From: Burkholderia glumae LMG 2196 = ATCC 33617
GTDB lineage: Bacteria; Pseudomonadota; Gammaproteobacteria; Burkholderiales; Burkholderiaceae
Assembly: GCF_000960995.1 (NCBI RefSeq)
Contig: NZ_CP009435.1
Span: 1-64,000, forward strand
Reading direction: 5' to 3'
Length of the DNA: 64,000 nt
Below are positions 10,115 through 18,379 of this stretch, piece by piece (position 1 is the stretch's first letter; every line of letters starts with the position of its first letter). The position numbers were made by a program, and so were the translations under genes. The notes under the pieces were generated by a model that was given only the letters and a program-made list of their open reading frames with translations, was not told the origin of the DNA and did no database searches.

Positions 10115-11299
10115 ATGAACGCACCGTCCGCCATGCCAGCCACCCTGCCCGCCACGCCCGCCGTCGTTTCCCGCCTGCCGCAGGTCGGCACCACCATCTT
10201 CACGGTGATGAGCGCGCTCGCCGCCGAAAAGGGTGCGGTGAATCTCGGCCAGGGCTTCCCCGATTTCGACTGCGATCCGGCGATCATCGATGCCGTCGCC
10301 AACGCGATGCGCGAGGGGCACAACCAGTATCCGCCGATGACGGGCGCCGCGCCGCTGCGCGAAGCGATCGCGGCAAAGATCGAGCGGATCTACGGGCGCC
10401 GCTACGACGCGGCGGGCGAGATCACGGTTACGGCCGGCGCGACGCAGGCGCTGCTGACGGCGATCCTCTGCGCCGTGCATCCGGGCGACGAGGTGATCGT
10501 GGTCGAGCCCACCTATGACAGCTACCTGCCGTCGATCGAGCTGGCGGGCGGCAAGCCCGTGTTCGTCACGCTGGAGGCACCCGACTATGCGATTCCGTTC
10601 GACCGGCTCGCGGCCGCGATCACGCCCAGGACCCGCCTGCTGCTGATCAACACGCCGCACAATCCGACCGGCACGGTCTGGCGCGAGGCCGACATGCGCC
10701 GGCTGGAGGAGATCGTGCGCGGCACCAAGGTGCTGATCCTCTCCGACGAGGTGTACGAGCACATGGTGTACGACGGCGAGCGGCACGAAAGCGTGGCGCA
10801 CTATCCGGAGCTGGCGGCACGCAGCTTCATCGTATCGAGCTTCGGCAAGACCTACCACGTGACGGGCTGGAAGGTAGGCTATGTGGCGGCACCGGCCTCG
10901 CTGACGGCCGAGTTCCGCAAGGTCCACCAGTTCAACGTGTTCACCGTCAACACGCCGATGCAGGTGGGGCTTGCGAATTACCTGCTCGATCCGCAGCCGT
11001 ATCTGACGCTGCCCGCGTTCTATCAGCGCAAGCGCGACCTGTTCCGCGAGGGGCTAGCCGCGACGCGCTTCAAGCTGCTGCCGTGTGCGGGCACCTACTT
11101 CCAATGCGTCGATTATTCGGCGATCAGCGACCTGCCCGAAGCCGAATTCGCGAAATGGCTGACGGCCGAGATCGGCGTCGCCGCAATCCCCGTCTCGGCG
11201 TTCTATCACGAGCCGCGCGAGTCGGGCGTGGTGCGCTTTTGCTTCGCGAAGCGCGAAGCCACGCTCGCCACCGCGCTCGAACGGCTGGCGCGGCTGTAG
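10115..11299 (+). CDS. PLP-dependent aminotransferase, methionine aminotransferase-like
   Basis: A 394-residue fold-type I aminotransferase, closest to the YbdL/methionine aminotransferase branch. PLP residues are clear: Asn183 (PHNPTG), Asp211 and Tyr214 (SDEVYEH), the Schiff-base Lys245 (SSFGKTYHVTGWK), and the C-terminal Arg in VVRFCFAK that binds the substrate carboxylate. It likely transfers the amino group from methionine or an aromatic or glutamine-type donor to a 2-oxo acid. It lies 47 bases after the PIN gene and may be co-transcribed. It converges on the glutathione transferase gene. Confidence 0.88.
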   Translation: MNAPSAMPATLPATPAVVSRLPQVGTTIFTVMSALAAEKGAVNLGQGFPDFDCDPAIIDAVANAMREGHNQYPPMTGAAPLREAIAAKIERIYGRRYDAAGEITVTAGATQALLTAILCAVHPGDEVIVVEPTYDSYLPSIELAGGKPVFVTLEAPDYAIPFDRLAAAITPRTRLLLINTPHNPTGTVWREADMRRLEEIVRGTKVLILSDEVYEHMVYDGERHESVAHYPELAARSFIVSSFGKTYHVTGWKVGYVAAPASLTAEFRKVHQFNVFTVNTPMQVGLANYLLDPQPYLTLPAFYQRKRDLFREGLAATRFKLLPCAGTYFQCVDYSAISDLPEAEFAKWLTAEIGVAAIPVSAFYHEPRESGVVRFCFAKREATLATALERLARL

Positions 11300-11326
11300 G
11301 CACGCGCCGCCGGGGGCCGCGGCACG

Positions 11327-11980
11327 TCAGCGCTTCACGCCGTTGGCCTCGATGTGCGCCTTGCGGTCGGCCGTCACGCGCTGCGCGGCGGGCCGCTCGC
11401 CCACGCGCTTCGAATACGCCTTCCAGTCGATCCCGGCTTCGAGCACCAGATCGCGGCCGTAGACAGCCTTCGTCGCGAGCCCGACGAGCGGCAGGTGGAT
11501 ATAGGCGGCCACATCGGCGATGCCGTAGGTGTCGCCGAGCAAGAATGGCTCGAAGCGGCTGAGCCGGCGAAACGCGGCCAGCGCGCTCACCAGTTGCCGC
11601 TCGACGCGCTCGCGCGTCTCGTCGCTGGCCGTGCCGCCAAAAAATGCCTGCCCGTACAGGTCACGCGCCACCCATTCGAGATAGAGTTCGATGAAGATCG
11701 TGACTTCGCGCACCTTGGCCGCCTCGAACGGATCGGCCGGAAACAGCGCCTTGTCCGGATAACGCGCGGCCAGATACTCGACGATCGCCTGCGACTCCGA
11801 GAGCGCGCCATGCTCGGTGCGCAGGAACGGCACCTTACCGAACGGCGAAGCGGCCAGCGCATCGGAATCGCGCAGCGGCAACGGCAAAGGTTGCTCCTCG
11901 AAAGGAATCTCGTATTCGAGCAGCACGAGTTTCACCTTGTTGTAGTAGTTCGATAGCGGATAACCACAGAGTTGCAGCAT
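11327..11980 (-). CDS. Glutathione S-transferase family protein
   Basis: A 217-residue cytosolic GST. The thioredoxin-like N-domain (1-78) starts MLQLCGYPLSNYYNKVK, where Ser9/Asn10 occupy the catalytic region, and has the cis-proline in GKVPFL and the gamma-glutamyl-binding SESQAI. The C-domain is all alpha, including LGDTYGIADVAAY, the N-capping box. The substrate is unknown. The start has a good ribosome site (AGGAGAGAG). It is divergent from the enoyl-CoA hydratase gene across a 214-base gap with a palindrome. Confidence 0.9.
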   Translation of the reverse strand: MLQLCGYPLSNYYNKVKLVLLEYEIPFEEQPLPLPLRDSDALAASPFGKVPFLRTEHGALSESQAIVEYLAARYPDKALFPADPFEAAKVREVTIFIELYLEWVARDLYGQAFFGGTASDETRERVERQLVSALAAFRRLSRFEPFLLGDTYGIADVAAYIHLPLVGLATKAVYGRDLVLEAGIDWKAYSKRVGERPAAQRVTADRKAHIEANGVKR

Positions 11981-12053
11981 CGTCTCTCTCCTGACGGTGA
12001 ATCGACGCGTGAGCCATTCTCACGGTACCAGCGGCCCGTCGCGACGTGCCGAA

Positions 12054-12069
12054 TAGCACGTTCGTGCTA
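12054..12069. promoter_or_regulatory. 16-bp palindrome, candidate operator
   Basis: TAGCACG-TT-CGTGCTA is a palindrome with 7-base arms, in the gap between the divergent GST gene and the acyl-CoA operon. Palindromes of this size are typical of TetR-family repressors, which often control acyl-CoA catabolic genes. The regulator is not encoded beside it. Assignment as an operator is inference. Confidence 0.5.
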
Positions 12070-12194
12070 GTCTAAAGCACTTCGTCGCCGCGGCAACCGG
12101 ACGCGCACCCAGAAATGTATCGCGCGCGCCGGTATCGCGGCAGCACGCCCCTTCTGCCGCCAACCACGAGACGGCCTATCAGGAGACACATCGC

Positions 12195-12986
12195 ATGAGC
12201 GCCGAACTGCTCGCGTCCCGCCCCGTCGACAGCGCGTCGACTCTCGTCCTGACGCTGTCCAACCCCGGCGCGCGCAACGCGCTGCATCCCGACATCTACG
12301 CGGCCGGCATCGAGGCGATGAACGCCGCCGAGCGCGACGCCTCGATCGGCGCGGTAGTGCTGACCGGTGCCGATCGCTTCTTCTGCGCGGGCGGCAACCT
12401 CAACCGCCTGCTCGAAAATCGCGCCAAGGCCCCGGCGGTGCAGGCCGCGAGCATCGACCTGCTCGGCGAATGGATCACCGCGATCCGCGCCATGTCCAAG
12501 CCGGTGATCGCGGCGGTAGAGGGCGCGGCGGCCGGTGCCGGCTTCTCGCTCGCGCTCGCCTGCGATCTGATCGTCGCCGCCGACGACGCCAAGTTCGTGA
12601 TGTCCTACGCGCGGGTCGGGCTGACGCCGGACGGCGGCGGCTCGTGGTTTCTCGCGCGGGCGCTGCCACGGGCACTCGCGACCGAACTCTTGATCGAGGG
12701 CAAGCAGACCAGCGCGAAGCGCCTGCACGATCTCGGCGTCGTCAACCGCCTCGCGCGCCCCGGCAGCGCACTCGGTGACGCGCTGGCCTGGGCTGACGAA
12801 CTCGGCGGCGTCTCGCCGAATGCCATCGCGCGCGTGAAGGCGCTGCTCGCGCAAGCCCCCGACCATTCGTTGGCCACCCATTTGGCCGCCGAACGCGACC
12901 ACTTCGTGGCCTCGCTGCACCATCCGGACGGACTCGAAGGCATCACCGCGTTTCTCGAGAAGCGCCCGCCCTCCTACACCCGCTGA
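12195..12986 (+). CDS. Enoyl-CoA hydratase/isomerase family protein (oxepin-CoA hydrolase-like)
   Basis: A 263-residue crotonase-fold protein. The two oxyanion-hole segments are visible: DRFFCAGGNLNRL (about 64-76) and GAAAGAGFSLALACDLI (about 111-127). The second acidic catalytic position falls in GLTPDGG, with Asp where classical hydratases have Glu. Very similar Burkholderia proteins carry the automatic name oxepin-CoA hydrolase, alternative type. No paa genes lie in the window, so a role in fatty or branched acyl-CoA breakdown is as likely. The start has AGGAG nine bases ahead. First gene of a four-gene plus-strand set. Confidence 0.85.
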   Translation: MSAELLASRPVDSASTLVLTLSNPGARNALHPDIYAAGIEAMNAAERDASIGAVVLTGADRFFCAGGNLNRLLENRAKAPAVQAASIDLLGEWITAIRAMSKPVIAAVEGAAAGAGFSLALACDLIVAADDAKFVMSYARVGLTPDGGGSWFLARALPRALATELLIEGKQTSAKRLHDLGVVNRLARPGSALGDALAWADELGGVSPNAIARVKALLAQAPDHSLATHLAAERDHFVASLHHPDGLEGITAFLEKRPPSYTR

Positions 12987-13002
12987 TTACGCGCCCCCGC
13001 CC

Positions 13003-13740
13003 ATGCCCGCCGACTCAGACATGACCGCCTACGCCCTGCCCAAGCGCCGCCGCATCTACCTGATGCGCCACGGCGACGTGACCTATTTCGATGCCGCCCG
13101 CCAGGCGATCGATCCCGATACCGTGCCGCTCAATGAACTCGGCCGAGCCCAGGCGTGCGCCGCGGGCCGCGCGTTCGCCTCGCAGTCGATCCGCTTCGAC
13201 CGCGTCATCACGAGCGGCCTGCACCGTACCGTCGAGACGGCCGCCCTGGTGCTCGCGCAAACCGGCCAGTCGATCGACCTCGAGGTCGAGCCGGCCTGGC
13301 GCGAGATTCGCGGCGGCCATCTGGCGGATCTGCCGCCCGAGAGCGTCGAGGCGGCGTTTCTGGGCGCGCTCGACGGCATCGTGCCCGACCACGTCCCGTT
13401 TCTCGGCGGCGAGACCATCGGCGAGCTGATCGATCGGGTCCTGCCGGCGCTCGCCGCGCTGCGTGCCGACCCGAGCTGGGACACCGTGTTGCTGGTATTG
13501 CATGGCGGCGTGAACTGCGTGCTGCTCTCGCATGCGACGCTGCCCGAGCAACGTCTGTTCATCGGCCGGCTCGCGCAGTCGACCGGCTGCATCAACGTGC
13601 TCGACGTCGGCGCTCACGCGCATGACTGGGTGATCCGGCAGATCAACTACACGCCGCCCGACGCGCTGCACCGCGACGCACGCAACACCGTGATGGAAGT
13701 GCTCTACCAACAGTTCGTCGAAGCGAACGCGGGCCGCTGA
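13003..13740 (+). CDS. Histidine phosphatase family protein
   Basis: A 245-residue member of the phosphoglycerate mutase-like histidine phosphatases. The active-site RHG motif is at 22-24 (LMRHGDVTYFD), and the second histidine is in LVLHGGVNCVLL. It lies 16 bases after the enoyl-CoA hydratase and 27 before a kinase-like gene, so it is probably in the same operon. It could act on a phosphorylated acyl intermediate or as a general phosphatase. A second possible start is Met7 at 13021; neither has a clear ribosome site. Confidence 0.85.
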   Translation: MPADSDMTAYALPKRRRIYLMRHGDVTYFDAARQAIDPDTVPLNELGRAQACAAGRAFASQSIRFDRVITSGLHRTVETAALVLAQTGQSIDLEVEPAWREIRGGHLADLPPESVEAAFLGALDGIVPDHVPFLGGETIGELIDRVLPALAALRADPSWDTVLLVLHGGVNCVLLSHATLPEQRLFIGRLAQSTGCINVLDVGAHAHDWVIRQINYTPPDALHRDARNTVMEVLYQQFVEANAGR

Positions 13741-13767
13741 GCCCACGCCGCGCAACCGGAGGCAACG

Positions 13768-14877
13768 ATGACACAATCGCCGCAGCACCCGGCAGCGAAC
13801 CCGGCCGACACCACCGCGTTCGAGGGCACCGGGCCCGTGAGCGCCGCGCAGCGCATCGACGGGCCCGCGCTCGACGCCTGGCTCGCGGGCCACGTCGAGG
13901 GCTACGCCGGACCGCTGTCGATCGAGCAATTCCGCGGCGGCCAGTCCAATCCGACCTTCAAGCTCGTCACGCCGGCACGGCACTACGTGCTGCGCGCCAA
14001 GCCGGCGCCGGCGGCGAAGCTGCTGCCGTCGGCGCACGCGATCGAGCGTGAATACCGCGTGATGGCCGCGCTCGACGGCACCGCAGTACCGGTGCCGCGG
14101 GTGCTCGCGCTCTGCGAGGACGAAACCGTGATCGGCCGCGCGTTCTACGTGATGAGCTGCGTGGAGGGGCGTGTGTACTGGGACCCGTCGCTGCCCGGCA
14201 TGACGCGCGCCGAGCGGGCCGCGCACTACGACGAGATGAATCGCGTGATCGCCGCGCTGCACGCGCTCGATCCGCAGGCCCTCGGCCTCGGCGACTACGG
14301 CAAGCCGGGCAGCTATTTCGCGCGCCAGATCGCACGCTGGAGCAAGCAGTACCTGGCTTCGGAGACCGAGCCGATCGATGCAATGCACCGGCTGATCGAA
14401 TGGCTGCCGCAACATCTGCCGCCCGGCGATACCGGCCGCGAGCACACGTCGATCGTGCACGGCGACTTCCGCCTCGACAACCTGATCTTCGCGCCCGACG
14501 CGCCGCGCGTGCTGGCCGTGCTCGACTGGGAACTGTCGACGCTCGGCGACCCGCTCGCCGATTTCTCGTATCACTGCATGACCTGGCACGTCGAGCCGGG
14601 GCGCTTTCGCGGCGTGGCCGGCCTCGACTGGGGCGCGCTCGGAATTCCCGACGAGGCGGCCTACATCGCGCGCTACCGCGAGCGCACGGGCTTCACGATC
14701 GAAGGCGACTGGCACTTCTATCTCGCCTACAACATGTTCCGGATCGCCGCGATCCTGCAGGGCATCATGAAGCGCGTGGCCGAGGGCACCGCATCGAGCG
14801 CACGCGCGCTCGATGCCGGCCGGCAGGCCCGCCCGATGGCCGAACTCGCGTGGCGCTACGCGCAGCGCGTGGCCTGA
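13768..14877 (+). CDS. Phosphotransferase (APH-like kinase), ACAD10/11 or LvaA type
   Basis: A 369-residue aminoglycoside phosphotransferase-fold protein. It has a glycine loop (FRGGQSNPTF, 56-65), the catalytic HGDFRLDN (231-238) with Asp233, and the metal-binding DWE (253-255) in VLDWELSTLGDPLADFSYH. This subfamily is fused to or paired with acyl-CoA dehydrogenases: human ACAD10/11 and Pseudomonas LvaA phosphorylate 4-hydroxyacyl-CoA so that the oxygen can be removed. The next gene is such a dehydrogenase. The start has a strong ribosome site (GGAGG). The substrate assignment is inference from family and neighbour. Confidence 0.85.
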   Translation: MTQSPQHPAANPADTTAFEGTGPVSAAQRIDGPALDAWLAGHVEGYAGPLSIEQFRGGQSNPTFKLVTPARHYVLRAKPAPAAKLLPSAHAIEREYRVMAALDGTAVPVPRVLALCEDETVIGRAFYVMSCVEGRVYWDPSLPGMTRAERAAHYDEMNRVIAALHALDPQALGLGDYGKPGSYFARQIARWSKQYLASETEPIDAMHRLIEWLPQHLPPGDTGREHTSIVHGDFRLDNLIFAPDAPRVLAVLDWELSTLGDPLADFSYHCMTWHVEPGRFRGVAGLDWGALGIPDEAAYIARYRERTGFTIEGDWHFYLAYNMFRIAAILQGIMKRVAEGTASSARALDAGRQARPMAELAWRYAQRVA

Positions 14878-14931
14878 CGAGCCGGCCGCCGCTCCGCTTT
14901 CGATCAACGATCCACTCTCAGCGAGGTTGCG

Positions 14932-16167
14932 ATGGATTTCGATTACTCCCCGAAGGTCGATGTACTGCGCGAACGGCTGATGGCGTTCTTCGACGCGCAC
15001 ATCTATCCGAACGAGCGCGCCTTTCACGACGAGATCGCGCGCAACCGGCGCGACGGCAACGCATGGCGCCCCGTCGGCCTGCTCGAGACGCTCAAGCACG
15101 AGGCGCGCGAGGCCGGGCTCTGGAACCTGTTCCTGCCGGCCTCCGACCGCGGCGCCGGGCTTTCCAATCTCGACTACGCGCCGCTCTGCGAAATCATGGG
15201 ACGCGTGCCGTGGTCGCCCGAGGTGTTCAACTGCAGCGCCCCCGACACCGGCAACATGGAGACGCTCGAACGCTACGGCGACGACGAGCAGAAGCGGACC
15301 TGGCTCGAGCCGCTGCTAGACGGCACGATCCGCTCGGCGTTCCTGATGACCGAACCCGAGGTGGCCTCCTCGGACGCGACCAACATCCGCACGCGGATCG
15401 AGCGCGACGGCGATGAATACGTGATCAACGGACACAAATGGTGGTCGTCGGGAGCGGGCGACCCGCGCTGCAAGCTCTACATCGTGATGGGCAAGACCGA
15501 CCCGGAGGCGCCGCGCCACACCCAGCAGTCGATGATCCTGGTGCCGTCGGATGCGCCCGGCGTCAAGGTCCATCGTCCCCTCAGCGTGTTCGGCTACGAC
15601 GACGCGCCGCACGGCCACATGGAGATCACGCTCGATAACGTGCGCGTGCCGGCCGCGAACCTGCTGCTCGGCGAGGGCCGCGGCTTCGAGATCGCGCAGG
15701 GCCGGCTGGGACCGGGCCGGATTCACCATTGCATGCGCCTGATCGGGCTGGCCGAGCGCGCGCTCGAATTGATGTGCCGACGCGCGCTGCAGCGCGTCGC
15801 GTTCGGCAAGCCGATCGCCGAACAGACGGTGACGCAGGAGCGCATCGCCGAGGCGCGCTGCCTGATCGATCAGGCGCGGCTGCTCACGCTGAAGGCTGCC
15901 TACATGATGGACAAGATCGGCAACAAGGGCGCGCGCGGCGAGATCGCGATGATCAAGGTGGTGGCGCCGAACATCGCGTGCCAGGTGATCGACTGGGCGA
16001 TCCAGGCGCACGGGGGCGGCGGCGTCAGCGACGATTTCCCGCTCGCCTACGCCTATGCCTCGGCGCGCACGCTGCGTTTCGCCGACGGGCCGGACGAGGT
16101 GCACCGCAACGCGATCGCCAAGCTCGAACTGGCGCGCCACGCCGCGGCGGCCGGCCAGACCGGCTGA
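14932..16167 (+). CDS. Acyl-CoA dehydrogenase, ACAD11/LvaC-like
   Basis: A 411-residue flavoprotein with the three ACAD domains. It contains NCSAPDTGNMETL (100-112), the FAD/substrate motif MTEPEVASSDATNI (139-152), WWSSGAGDPRC, and the C-terminal FADGPDEVHRNAIAKLEL in place of the usual GGT/SNEIQ. This last motif marks the ACAD10/11-like branch. It is 54 bases after the kinase gene, with GAGG before the start. Together they could dephosphorylate and desaturate 4-phospho-acyl-CoA, feeding beta-oxidation. End of the plus-strand set; it converges on the MaoC genes. Confidence 0.9.
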   Translation: MDFDYSPKVDVLRERLMAFFDAHIYPNERAFHDEIARNRRDGNAWRPVGLLETLKHEAREAGLWNLFLPASDRGAGLSNLDYAPLCEIMGRVPWSPEVFNCSAPDTGNMETLERYGDDEQKRTWLEPLLDGTIRSAFLMTEPEVASSDATNIRTRIERDGDEYVINGHKWWSSGAGDPRCKLYIVMGKTDPEAPRHTQQSMILVPSDAPGVKVHRPLSVFGYDDAPHGHMEITLDNVRVPAANLLLGEGRGFEIAQGRLGPGRIHHCMRLIGLAERALELMCRRALQRVAFGKPIAEQTVTQERIAEARCLIDQARLLTLKAAYMMDKIGNKGARGEIAMIKVVAPNIACQVIDWAIQAHGGGGVSDDFPLAYAYASARTLRFADGPDEVHRNAIAKLELARHAAAAGQTG

Positions 16168-16238
16168 AGACGGGCGAATCGGCGAAGCGCAGAGTCAGCG
16201 GCGGGCAAGGCACGGCGGGACCGGCACCGCGCCGCCCG

Positions 16239-16733
16239 TCAGAACAGATGCAGCGTGATGAACTCGGCCGCGCAGGCGAGCGCCGGCTCGCCGGTCGAAT
16301 CGACCTGCACCGCGACCGACCATGAGCATTGCAGGCCGCCCTGCTTGCCGTCGGTGGCGGTCTTCACCGAGAACAGCCCGCGCACCTTGGCGCCGACCGG
16401 CACCGGCCGCAGGAAGCGCACGCGGTTCAGACCGTAGTTCACGCCCATTTTCTGCTCGAACTCGATCGCGTCGACCATCAGCGCCGGGATCAACGACAGC
16501 GTCAGGAAACCGTGCGCGATCGGCGCGCCGAACGGCGACTCGCGCGCGGCCCGCTCGGGATCGACGTGAATCCACTGATGATCGCCGGTCGCGTCGGCAA
16601 AGCGGTCCACACGTGCCTGCTCGATCGTGATCCAGCGGCTCGCGAAACCGTCGGCGCCGACCAGCTCGCGCAGGGCCTGCACCGACGCGATACGCGGCCG
16701 CCCGGCGCGCTCGCCCGCCGCTTCGCCGCTCAT
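16239..16733 (-). CDS. MaoC family dehydratase
   Basis: A 164-residue hot-dog fold hydratase. The hydratase motif appears as FADATGDHQWIHVDPERA, with the catalytic Asp/His pair, and YGLNRVRFLRPV follows. It likely hydrates trans-enoyl-CoA in the R-specific sense. The start is set at 16733 (MSGEAA) because it overlaps the upstream MaoC stop codon by four bases (ATGA); the frame is open further up but only over the neighbour. Last gene of the minus-strand acyl-CoA set. Confidence 0.88.
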   Translation of the reverse strand: MSGEAAGERAGRPRIASVQALRELVGADGFASRWITIEQARVDRFADATGDHQWIHVDPERAARESPFGAPIAHGFLTLSLIPALMVDAIEFEQKMGVNYGLNRVRFLRPVPVGAKVRGLFSVKTATDGKQGGLQCSWSVAVQVDSTGEPALACAAEFITLHLF

Positions 16734-17188
16734 GCGCTCGCCTGCGGGTTGCGCAGCCCGAAGATCACCTTCGACTGCACCGTGATCACGGTCTCGCCGT
16801 TCTCGTCCTTGCCGATCCATTCGGTCGTCACGATGCCGCGATCGGGGCGGCTCGCGGACAGCCGCTTGTCGACGATGCGCTGGAACATCGTGATGGTCGC
16901 ACCGGCACGCACCGGCTTGAGCCAGCGGATTGAGTCGATGCCGGGCGAGCCCATGCCGGTGGAGTCGCTCAGTACGTTGCGCACCAGCATGCCCATGAAT
17001 ACCGCGCAGGTGTGCCAGCCGCTCGCCACCAGGCCGCCGAACGGCGAGGCCTTGCCTGCCGCCTCGTCGAGATGGAACGGTTGCGGATCATAGCGCTGCG
17101 CGAACTCGACGATGTCCTCGGGCGTGAACGTGTGCCGGCCGACCTCGGTCAGCGCGCCGACCTCCAGATCTTCGTAACCGATCCTCAT
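16730..17188 (-). CDS. MaoC family dehydratase
   Basis: A 152-residue hot-dog fold protein, paralogous to the next gene. The catalytic segment is FAQRYDPQPFHLDEAAG, followed by GLVASGWHTCAVFM and the WLKPVRAG strand. Two adjacent single-domain MaoC proteins often form one heteromeric hydratase, as in bacterial steroid-side-chain breakdown. The start at 17188 (MRIGYEDLEVG) has GGAGAGAG six bases ahead. The stop overlaps the start of the second MaoC gene, which supports coupled translation. Confidence 0.88.
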   Translation of the reverse strand: MRIGYEDLEVGALTEVGRHTFTPEDIVEFAQRYDPQPFHLDEAAGKASPFGGLVASGWHTCAVFMGMLVRNVLSDSTGMGSPGIDSIRWLKPVRAGATITMFQRIVDKRLSASRPDRGIVTTEWIGKDENGETVITVQSKVIFGLRNPQASA

Positions 17189-17235
17189 GCTTCTCTCTCC
17201 TGTTGGCATCCGGTGGGGTTGATGGAACTGCCTCA

Positions 17236-18369
17236 TCAGACCGCATCGTATTCGAAAAAGGACGGCAAGGCGGCAAACCGGGCGAGGTGGTGGTCGACAT
17301 CGCCCAGCGTCGTCTCGATGATTGCGAGCCGCTTGAACAGATGCGCCGCCGCGACTTCCTGCGTCATGCCCATGCCGCCGTGCAGCTGGATTGCCTGCTG
17401 GCCGACGAAACGCGCGGCCTGACCGATGCGCGCCTTCGCGGCCGACACGGCGCGCCGCCTGAGGTCGGCGTTGGCGTCGGCGTAGCGCACCGCGGCCAGA
17501 TAGGTCAGCGAACGCGCCTGCTCGGTCTGGATCAGCATGTCGACCATCCGATGCTGCAGCACCTGGAAGCGCGCGATCGGCATGCCGAACTGCTCACGCG
17601 TCTTCGTATAGTCGAGGGTGGCGCGGTTCAGCGCATCGAGCGCGCCGAGCGCTTCGGCGCACAGCAGCACGATGCCGTAGTCGGCGATCCGCTCGAGCGC
17701 GGCGGCGCCGTGCGTGCCGTCCACGATCCGGCGCGCCGGCGTGGCCGCGAAGCGCAGCGTGGCCGCGCGCTGGCCGTCGATGGTCCGATAGTCGTCGGCG
17801 GTGGCACCGGCCGCGCCGCGCTCGACGACGAACAGCGCGATCGTGCCGTCGGGCTGCCTCGCCGGCACGATCCACGCGTGCGCCTGCGCGCCGTGGCGGA
17901 CCACCGCCTTGGTGCCGTCGAGTCGAAAGCCGTCTCCGTCGGGCTCGGCGCGCGTGTCGATCGTGTCCAGCTCATAGCGCGCGCCCGGCTCGTCGAACGC
18001 CACGGCCAGCACGGCATCGCCTGCGGCCGCGCGTTCGAGCAGCGCGGCGTCGGCGGCATGACCGCTCGCGGCGATCCGCAGCGCCTCGACGCCGACCGCC
18101 GTCGCCCAGTACGGCTCGACCACGAGCGCCGCACCGAGCGCCTGCATCGCCACCAGCATGTCGACCGTGCCGCCGCCGAGGCCGCCGCAGGCCTCGGGCA
18201 CCGGCAGCGCGGTCAGACCCAACTCGGCGAACGCTCGCCACTGCCCGGCCGAGACACCGGCCGCCGAAGCGACGATCGCCTGCCGCGCGTCGAACCCGTA
18301 ACGCTCGTCCAGATAGCGACGCAGCGCATCGGCAAACTGCTGTTGCTCTTCGCTGAAGGTGAAGTCCAT
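17236..18369 (-). CDS. Acyl-CoA dehydrogenase, small-subunit type
   Basis: A 377-residue acyl-CoA dehydrogenase that is more diverged than its neighbour. It begins MDFTFSEEQQQFADAL and has PEACGGLGGG near residue 65. A canonical MTEPxxGSD block is not seen: the equivalent region reads AFDEPGARYELD. LHGGMGMTQE near 335 is intact. This pattern matches the smaller partner of paired dehydrogenases such as PimD or ChsE heteromers, where only some active sites are complete. The start at 18369 has GAGGAGC ahead and lies 10 bases after the larger partner. Confidence 0.87.
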   Translation of the reverse strand: MDFTFSEEQQQFADALRRYLDERYGFDARQAIVASAAGVSAGQWRAFAELGLTALPVPEACGGLGGGTVDMLVAMQALGAALVVEPYWATAVGVEALRIAASGHAADAALLERAAAGDAVLAVAFDEPGARYELDTIDTRAEPDGDGFRLDGTKAVVRHGAQAHAWIVPARQPDGTIALFVVERGAAGATADDYRTIDGQRAATLRFAATPARRIVDGTHGAAALERIADYGIVLLCAEALGALDALNRATLDYTKTREQFGMPIARFQVLQHRMVDMLIQTEQARSLTYLAAVRYADANADLRRRAVSAAKARIGQAARFVGQQAIQLHGGMGMTQEVAAAHLFKRLAIIETTLGDVDHHLARFAALPSFFEYDAV

Positions 18370-18379
18370 GCGTCGCTCC

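Noticed and set aside
12195..12986. A phenylacetate degradation role for the hydratase
   Set aside because: The oxepin-CoA hydrolase label is by similarity only; no other paa gene lies in the window, so I kept the family-level call.
13015..15099. 694-codon minus-strand open frame antisense to the phosphatase, kinase and dehydrogenase genes
   Set aside because: It spans three recognisable genes and the gaps between them and has no domain; it is a high-GC artefact.
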